This document shows positions 59,495 to 64,000 of a stretch of 64,000 nucleotides of DNA, piece by piece. The notes beneath the pieces were generated by a model. The model was not told where the DNA came from and did no database searches. It worked only from the letters and a program-made list of their open reading frames with translations. Numbering within the stretch: the stretch's first letter is position 1; the number at the start of each line of letters is the position of its first letter. The DNA comes from Enterococcus sp. 5H (GTDB taxonomy: Bacteria; Bacillota; Bacilli; Lactobacillales; Enterococcaceae): positions 310,001-374,000 of the forward strand of contig NZ_AMDP01000002.1 of NCBI RefSeq assembly GCF_028128615.1. Direction: 5' to 3'. A program made the translations under genes and the position numbers.

Positions 59495-59592
59495 AGACTG
59501 AGAAAAATGTAGTAACTGCTTTTTTCTCGTTGTTTATTCGGATCTAGCGTGTGGAACAAAACTGATTTTTAGTTTTGTCCATACGTTTTTTT
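59495..59592 (+). repeat. Intergenic repeat element, copy B (short form)
   Basis: GAGACTGAGAAAAATGTAGT leads to a stem closed by TTTTTTCTC and then to GTTTATTCGGATCT as in copies A and C. CGTGTGGAACAAAACT (59548-59563) pairs with AGTTTTGTCCATACG (59571-59585) around a 7-nt loop and is followed by TTTTTTT. It doubles as the dapH terminator. The central GTAGGTACT hairpin of the other copies is shortened. Confidence 0.75.
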
Positions 59593-59599
59593 ATGAAAA

Positions 59600-59646
59600 C
59601 TAACAATCAGCTTACATAACTTTCGATTATGTAAGCTGATTGTTAG
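59600..59646. repeat. Perfect 20-bp inverted repeat before the efflux operon
   Basis: CTAACAATCAGCTTACATAA (59600-59619) is exactly complementary to TTATGTAAGCTGATTGTTAG (59627-59646), with the 7-nt loop CTTTCGA. No T-tract follows. It lies immediately before the efflux promoter region (TATACT at 59679-59684). Confidence 0.9.
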
Positions 59647-59719
59647 GCTATTCAATTTTCTGTAAGCACCCTAATCTCTATACTTACTTTTATAGATAGA
59701 ACTAGGAGGAAACAGTAAA

Positions 59720-60871
59720 ATGAAAAGTAAAAAAACAAAATGGATTATCGGTGGAATTGCAATTGGCGTATGTGTAGGAAGTTATTTTCTATTTTTTTCC
59801 TCACCTAAAAGTAATGAACCCACTTATAATGCATTCACATTAAAACCTTTAGACCCACTTCTTTTGAAGGGTGAAATCAAAGCAGCGCAAACTCAGGATA
59901 TTTACTATGACCAAACATTTGGAACGATAGCTAATATTCCAGTAAAGAATGAACAAGAGGTTAAAAAAGATGATAACGTACTTAATTATCAAAATGGAGA
60001 AGCACAAACTAGAGCAGACCAACAGCAAAGAGCCGTAAATAAAAGTAACTTATCTGCCCAACAAGCATCACAAAATTTAGCTAGAGCGCAAGCTCGTTAT
60101 AATGAAGCTCAAGCAACTTTAGAACAAGCACGAGTTGCAGCTGATCGTGAGGCAGATCCTGATAAAAAAGAAGAACTGAAAAGCAAATTTGAACAACAAA
60201 AATCAGAATCAGCAAGCTTAAATAATGAAATGATTCAAGCCCAACAAGCAGTTGATTTAGCAAATACCGAAGCTGTTGACGAAACTGCGATGTTGGAAAC
60301 GGAGCAAGGCAAAGTTAGTTCTGTTGTAAATGCAACAATTGATGGCGTTGCACTAGTGAATGAAGCGGGTAAAAAATCCTTGGAGACTCCATTGATTCAA
60401 ATATTAAGTAAAACGAAACAAGTCAAAGGAACGGTCAGTGAATATGATTTAAACAAATTGAAAACAGGACAAGAAGTAAGCGTGACATCAATCGGTTCTA
60501 ATCAAAGTGCACAAGGAAAAATTAGCAATATTAATCAATTACCCAATTCAAAAGCTGGTACAGAATCTGAAATACCAGTCTACGAATTCACTGTTGAAGG
60601 AGATTTTAGCTGGCCGTATGGTTCGTCCGTTCAAGTTTCTATGGCAAAACCACAATTGATTATCCCGGAGAAAGCAATAGTAACAAAGGATCAACAAACG
60701 TTTGTTTTCGTATATAAAAATGGGCAGGCGCTTAAGACAGAAGTAAAACTAAAAGAAGTAGACGGTGGAAAACAAGTAGAATCAGGTCTTTCAGAAGGTG
60801 TAAAAATTATTAGTAATCCAGACCAAGCTTTAACAGACAAAGCAGAAGTGCAGGTGCTTGAAAATGATTAA
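59720..60871 (+). CDS. HlyD-like efflux adaptor of an ABC exporter
   Basis: The 383-residue protein has an N-terminal membrane anchor (residues 7-27, WIIGGIAIGVCVGSYFLFF). The extracytoplasmic part has a lipoyl-like half (IANIPVKNEQEVKKDDNVL), an Ala/Gln/Glu-rich coiled coil (about 95-195), the second half (VVNATIDGVALVNEAG), and beta-barrel and C-terminal domains. It resembles the MacA/YknX adaptors of MacB-type transporters. It overlaps the ATPase gene by eight bases. Shine-Dalgarno AGGAGG. Confidence 0.88.
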   Translation: MKSKKTKWIIGGIAIGVCVGSYFLFFSSPKSNEPTYNAFTLKPLDPLLLKGEIKAAQTQDIYYDQTFGTIANIPVKNEQEVKKDDNVLNYQNGEAQTRADQQQRAVNKSNLSAQQASQNLARAQARYNEAQATLEQARVAADREADPDKKEELKSKFEQQKSESASLNNEMIQAQQAVDLANTEAVDETAMLETEQGKVSSVVNATIDGVALVNEAGKKSLETPLIQILSKTKQVKGTVSEYDLNKLKTGQEVSVTSIGSNQSAQGKISNINQLPNSKAGTESEIPVYEFTVEGDFSWPYGSSVQVSMAKPQLIIPEKAIVTKDQQTFVFVYKNGQALKTEVKLKEVDGGKQVESGLSEGVKIISNPDQALTDKAEVQVLEND

Positions 60872-61544
60872 GCTTGAGCAAATTAACAAGTATTATTCCT
60901 TAGAAGAAGGACAGCTTCATGTATTAAAAAATATAAATTTTGAGATTAAAGAAAAAGAGTTTGTTGCGGTGATGGGGCCTTCTGGGTCTGGTAAATCAAC
61001 GTTAATCAATTTGATTGGTTTTATTGATAAAAAGTTTGAGGGCACGTATTTATTTGAAGATAAAGAGATCACTGATTTTTCAGATAAAGAACTTTCTGCG
61101 ATTAGAAATCGATCAGTTGGCTTTGTTTTCCAAAATTTTAGCTTAATTGAAAATAATACTGTTTTTGAAAATATAGAACTGCCTTTGCTCTATAATGGTT
61201 CAGCTTATGAGGATAGTAAGAAACGGGTTCAAGAAGTATTAGGGAAAGTCGGTTTAGCAGACAAAGGCAATAAATACCCGAAACAACTTTCTGGCGGTCA
61301 GCAACAACGGGTAGCTATTGCTAGAGCGATCGTTAATTCTCCTAAATTTATAATTGCGGATGAACCAACTGGAGCCTTAGATTCAAAAACCTCTGAAGAT
61401 ATTATGCAGTTGTTCCAGGATCTGAATAGGAATGAGGGAGTCACGATTATCTTAGTCACTCATAATCCTGATATGGTCTCTTACTGTGATCGATTGATCC
61501 GAGTAAAAGATGGAGCGATTGTGGAAGAGGAGTTGATTAAATGA
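60864..61544 (+). CDS. ABC exporter ATP-binding protein (MacB/LolD-type)
   Basis: The ATPase has 226 residues from ATG 60864 (CAGGTG seven bases before; an in-frame TTG at 60858 is less likely). Walker A is GPSGSGKSTLINLIG, the Q-loop is FVFQNFSLIENNTVFENIEL and the signature is LSGGQQQRVAIARAI. Walker B is FIIADEPTGALDSKT, the form typical of MacB, LolD and BceA groups. It is coupled to both neighbours by overlaps. The substrate is probably a peptide or antimicrobial, which is inference. Confidence 0.92.
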   Translation: MIKLEQINKYYSLEEGQLHVLKNINFEIKEKEFVAVMGPSGSGKSTLINLIGFIDKKFEGTYLFEDKEITDFSDKELSAIRNRSVGFVFQNFSLIENNTVFENIELPLLYNGSAYEDSKKRVQEVLGKVGLADKGNKYPKQLSGGQQQRVAIARAIVNSPKFIIADEPTGALDSKTSEDIMQLFQDLNRNEGVTIILVTHNPDMVSYCDRLIRVKDGAIVEEELIK

Positions 61545-62746
61545 AAAATATTGTTATCGCAAAAACAGCATTGAAATCAATTCTAAAGAACAAAAAACGT
61601 AGCTTTTTAACTATGTTTGGGATTATTATTGGTATTGCATCGGTTATTACGATTGTCTCAATAGGTAATGGGTTTAAACGTGATATGATCGACAAAATGT
61701 CAATGACAAATACGAATGAATTTACAAGTAATATTACTTTTAATTATTTTGAATTGTCGAATGCCTTAAGTGACAAGGAAGTTTTTAAAAAAAGTGATCT
61801 GGATTTAATCAAAAATGTTAAAGGTGTTAAAAAAGTCGATTTCTATAAACCAAAACAAAAATTAACTGAACGTCAAGTGGATCTATATATTCGTGGTAAG
61901 AAAATGAACAAAAAAATTGAACGAGTTGAAGAAACGTCACTTGATCTGTTAGAGGGGCGTCAAATTGATCAAGCGGATAATGAGCGGTTAAACAAAGTAG
62001 TCGTTATTGATGAAGTTTTAGCTCAGAAACTTTATGGAGATGCTGGACAGGCCATTGGAAAAGGTTTTGAAATTAAGAACGAGTTATTTACGGTTGTGGG
62101 AGTTATTGCTAGTGGGAGTGGCACACTTTCTTTAGAAAATCAGGCAGCGTTGGCTTATTTTCCTATAAAAAGTTACGATCACTATTTTAGCGCAGTAGAC
62201 AGTCAGTCTATTTTGGATTTGGAAACCGAACCAGATCAGAATTTAGACAAAGTGACAGCAGAAGTATTAAAACAGCTTAATTTTAATGGAAGTTTACGAA
62301 ATGCAGGAGAATACGAACGATATAATCCTAAATCAGATATTAAAGAGATGGGCAGTATCTTGGATAACTTGACGTTATTTATCTCAGCTGTAGCAGGTAT
62401 TTCGCTATTTATTGCTGGAGTCGGAGTGATGAATATGATGTATATTTCTGTTTCAGAACGGACTAAGGAAATTGGTATTCGCCGAGCATTAGGTGCAACT
62501 GAAAAAGACATTAAAAAACAGTTTTTAGCAGAGGGCTTAACGTTAACTTTACTTGGTGGGACGATTGGTTATCTATTAGGAATGTTGCTTGGGTTATTGG
62601 CTTCGGTATTTTTACCATTTGCTGTACGACCAGATTTATTCACTATAACTTTAGCCGTTAGTATATCTGTGTTGATCGGTGTTATTTTTAGCTATATGCC
62701 AGCTTCGGCAGCTTCTAAAAAAGATTTAATCGATATTCTGAAATAA
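61541..62746 (+). CDS. MacB-type ABC exporter permease (FtsX-like)
   Basis: The permease has 401 residues with four helices: one N-terminal (SFLTMFGIIIGIASVITIVS) and three C-terminal. A large extracytoplasmic MacB-PCD domain lies between (about 45-270). VGVMNMMYISVSERTKEIGI and RRALGATEKDIKKQFLAEG form the FtsX-like coupling block. Its start overlaps the ATPase stop (ATGA). With the adaptor and ATPase it makes a complete MacAB/YknXYZ-like exporter. Repeat C follows directly. Confidence 0.92.
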   Translation: MKNIVIAKTALKSILKNKKRSFLTMFGIIIGIASVITIVSIGNGFKRDMIDKMSMTNTNEFTSNITFNYFELSNALSDKEVFKKSDLDLIKNVKGVKKVDFYKPKQKLTERQVDLYIRGKKMNKKIERVEETSLDLLEGRQIDQADNERLNKVVVIDEVLAQKLYGDAGQAIGKGFEIKNELFTVVGVIASGSGTLSLENQAALAYFPIKSYDHYFSAVDSQSILDLETEPDQNLDKVTAEVLKQLNFNGSLRNAGEYERYNPKSDIKEMGSILDNLTLFISAVAGISLFIAGVGVMNMMYISVSERTKEIGIRRALGATEKDIKKQFLAEGLTLTLLGGTIGYLLGMLLGLLASVFLPFAVRPDLFTITLAVSISVLIGVIFSYMPASAASKKDLIDILK

Positions 62747-62774
62747 TTGATTTAGTTAAATTTAAATTGAAAGC

Positions 62775-63107
62775 GAGGTTGGGACAGAAGTGTTTAGCTC
62801 CGAGAACCGGGTAGGTACTGTGCAACATCAACTCGGTTCTCGTTGTGTTTTACAGCAATAAGAAGGAATTCACGAAAATTGCTCTTCAAATTTTTGAACC
62901 AAGTAGGTACTATTCTACATCAGTTCGTACCTCACTGTGTTTCATAGCAATTTCAACTTATTTCCGAAACCTTCAATTCTTAGCGCTTTAGCTCTTAGAA
63001 ATTGTTGTGATCGGAAATAAGTGGAGTAGTTGCTTCTGCTCCCACCGTTTATTCGGAAACTAAGAGGTTGAAACATAACTTTTTGTGTTATGTCCAAGCT
63101 CGTTTTT
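62775..63107 (+). repeat. Intergenic repeat element, copy C (long composite form)
   Basis: The element begins GAGGTTGGGACAGAAGTG, then CGAGAACCGGGT (62801-62812) pairs with ACTCGGTTCTCG (62831-62842). A second, diverged GTAGGTACT module starts at 62903. Next is an inverted repeat CTTATTTCCGA (62957-62967) / TCGGAAATAAG (63011-63021), then CCGTTTATTCGGA. The closing stem is GAGGTTGAAACATAAC (63064-63079) / GTTATGTCCAAGCTC (63087-63101) with a 7-nt loop and T-tract. It also terminates the efflux operon. Confidence 0.82.
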
Positions 63108-63202
63108 GCATGGATCAAAGAAGTTTTTATAAAAATAGATTGACAGAACCTCATTTTTATTCAACAATAAATTATGTGAAAAAGAAATGAGGCAGATGAC
63201 CA

Positions 63203-64000
63203 GTGATTCAAGAACGTTTGATTGAGATAAGAAGACAATTACATCAAATTCCAGAAATCGGCTTAGAAGAAGTAAAGACACAAAAAGCTTTGCTGGAAAT
63301 AATATCAATTATTGATAAAAATTACATAGAGATTAAGACTTGGCAGACGGGAATTTTAGTGTTTGTTCATGGTAGTAATCCTGAAAAAACAATTGGCTGG
63401 CGGGCAGATATTGATGGTTTGCCAATTCAAGAAGAAGTTCTTTCAGAATTTCAATCCGGACACCCAGGCTTTATGCATGCATGTGGTCATGATTTTCATA
63501 TGACGATTGCTTTGGGCTTATTGGATCAAATGACAGTGGAGCAGCCGAAAAACAATTATTTATTCCTTTTTCAACCAGCGGAGGAAAATGAATCTGGTGG
63601 TATGTTAATGTACGAAGCCAGTGCATTCGGTTCGTGGTTACCAGATGAATTTTACGGATTGCATGTCAATCCAGATTTACCGGTCGGAACTATCACGACA
63701 AAAGTAGGTACGCTGTTTGCTGCAACATGCGAAGTACAAATTACACTGACAGGGAAAAGTGGACATGCAGCATTTCCTCATGCTTCTAATGACATGATTG
63801 TAGCTGGAATGAGTCTGGTTCAACAAGCTCAAACGATCGTGAGTCGAAATGTTAATCCTGTGGAAGGAGCAGTGATTACATTTGGAACTTTTCATGCTGG
63901 AACGGCAACAAATGTAATTGCAGGAGAGGCTAAACTTTCAGGAACGATCCGTACGCTCACTGAAGAAATGAATCAATTAACCCAGCAAAGAATTAGAGAA
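63203..64000 (+). CDS. dapL: N-acetyldiaminopimelate deacetylase, N-terminal part (M20 family)
   Basis: The gene runs off the window; 266 codons are present from GTG 63203 (GAGG ten bases before; the ATG at 63196 is out of frame). This M20 metallopeptidase removes acetate from N-acetyl-LL-diaminopimelate. [13 protein letters not shown] is the start typical of amidohydrolases. [13 protein letters not shown] and [12 protein letters not shown] carry metal ligands, then [15 protein letters not shown] with the catalytic Glu pair, and [15 protein letters not shown]. The YkuR-like identity is supported by dapH and the CBS gene upstream. The dapL name follows Firmicute usage. Confidence 0.88.
   Translation, partial: MIQERLIEIRRQLHQIPEIGLEEVKTQKALLEIISIIDKNYIEIKTWQTGILVFVHGSNPEKTIGWRADIDGLPIQEEVLSEFQSGHPGFMHACGHDFHMTIALGLLDQMTVEQPKNNYLFLFQPAEENESGGMLMYEASAFGSWLPDEFYGLHVNPDLPVGTITTKVGTLFAATCEVQITLTGKSGHAAFPHASNDMIVAGMSLVQQAQTIVSRNVNPVEGAVITFGTFHAGTATNVIAGEAKLSGTIRTLTEEMNQLTQQRIRE

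Noticed and set aside
63060-63308. Minus-strand frames across repeat C and the start of the deacetylase gene
   Set aside because: The plus-strand frame from GTG 63203 encodes a clear M20 enzyme through to the window end. The minus frames have no recognisable content.

Overview
The window is low-GC Firmicute chromosome, most likely Enterococcaceae (Enterococcus or a close relative). The signs are the strong Shine-Dalgarno sites, the many TTG/GTG starts, a PolC-type replicase, a RexB/RexA recombination nuclease, the fused RNase PH-XTPase, CcpA-type cre sites, a T-box, and the gene orders uppS-cdsA-rseP-proS-polC and rexB-rexA / pheS-pheT / gln ABC / murI-rph. The species cannot be fixed from the sequence alone. 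A complete dxr (MEP isoprenoid pathway) between cdsA and rseP is notable, because enterococci mainly use mevalonate.

Layout. 1-1.5 kb: 3' end of a membrane PASTA-repeat protein (Ser/Thr kinase tail or kinase-less relative). 1.7-7.6 kb: envelope and isoprenoid operon uppS-cdsA-dxr-rseP, then proS. 7.8-12.2 kb: polC, convergent with a D-lactate dehydrogenase-type gene. 13.5-19.2 kb: zapA-cvpA-mutS2, trxA, uvrC. 19.6-21.7 kb: NatA/NatB-type ABC exporter. 21.9-24.4 kb: LacI regulator divergent from a GH4 6-phospho-beta-glucosidase, with operator palindromes and a perfect cre site between them. 24.5-31.5 kb: small membrane proteins, an HI0933-type flavoprotein, gdhA, pgi, a NusG-II protein and lepB. 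31.6-40 kb: a carbohydrate locus with a divergent ArsR-type regulator, sugar ABC importer (binding protein and two permeases, no ATPase), a small membrane protein and two tandem paralogous GH2 glycosidases. 40.2-47.6 kb: rexB-rexA. 47.6-51.8 kb: HxlR regulator, Phe T-box and pheST. 51.8-54.8 kb: glutamine-type ABC importer on the minus strand. 55.2-57.9 kb: murI, rph-rdgB fusion, phosphodiesterase. 58.2-64 kb: CBS protein, dapH, a HlyD-ABC-MacB efflux module, and the 5' part of the N-acetyl-diaminopimelate deacetylase gene.

Most of the window is ordinary core genome. The most interesting signals are in the non-coding DNA. A family of intergenic repeats (three copies at 57.9, 59.5 and 62.8 kb) has base-paired stems that covary between copies, and each copy ends in a lollipop terminator with a 7-nt loop. 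Two of these copies bracket the efflux module that separates dapH from its usual pathway partner. A perfect 20-bp-arm hairpin lies just before that module. Matching palindromes (TTTAACT-N4-AGTTAAA type) lie in front of both the ArsR-like regulator and the sugar/GH2 operon. A stem-loop before dxr would bring an otherwise distant Shine-Dalgarno to the right distance from the start codon. A folded, unidentified segment lies between the NatB-like gene and the lacI-type gene.

Positions, motifs and inverted repeats were read directly from the sequence. Family names rest on remembered motifs, not on database searches.
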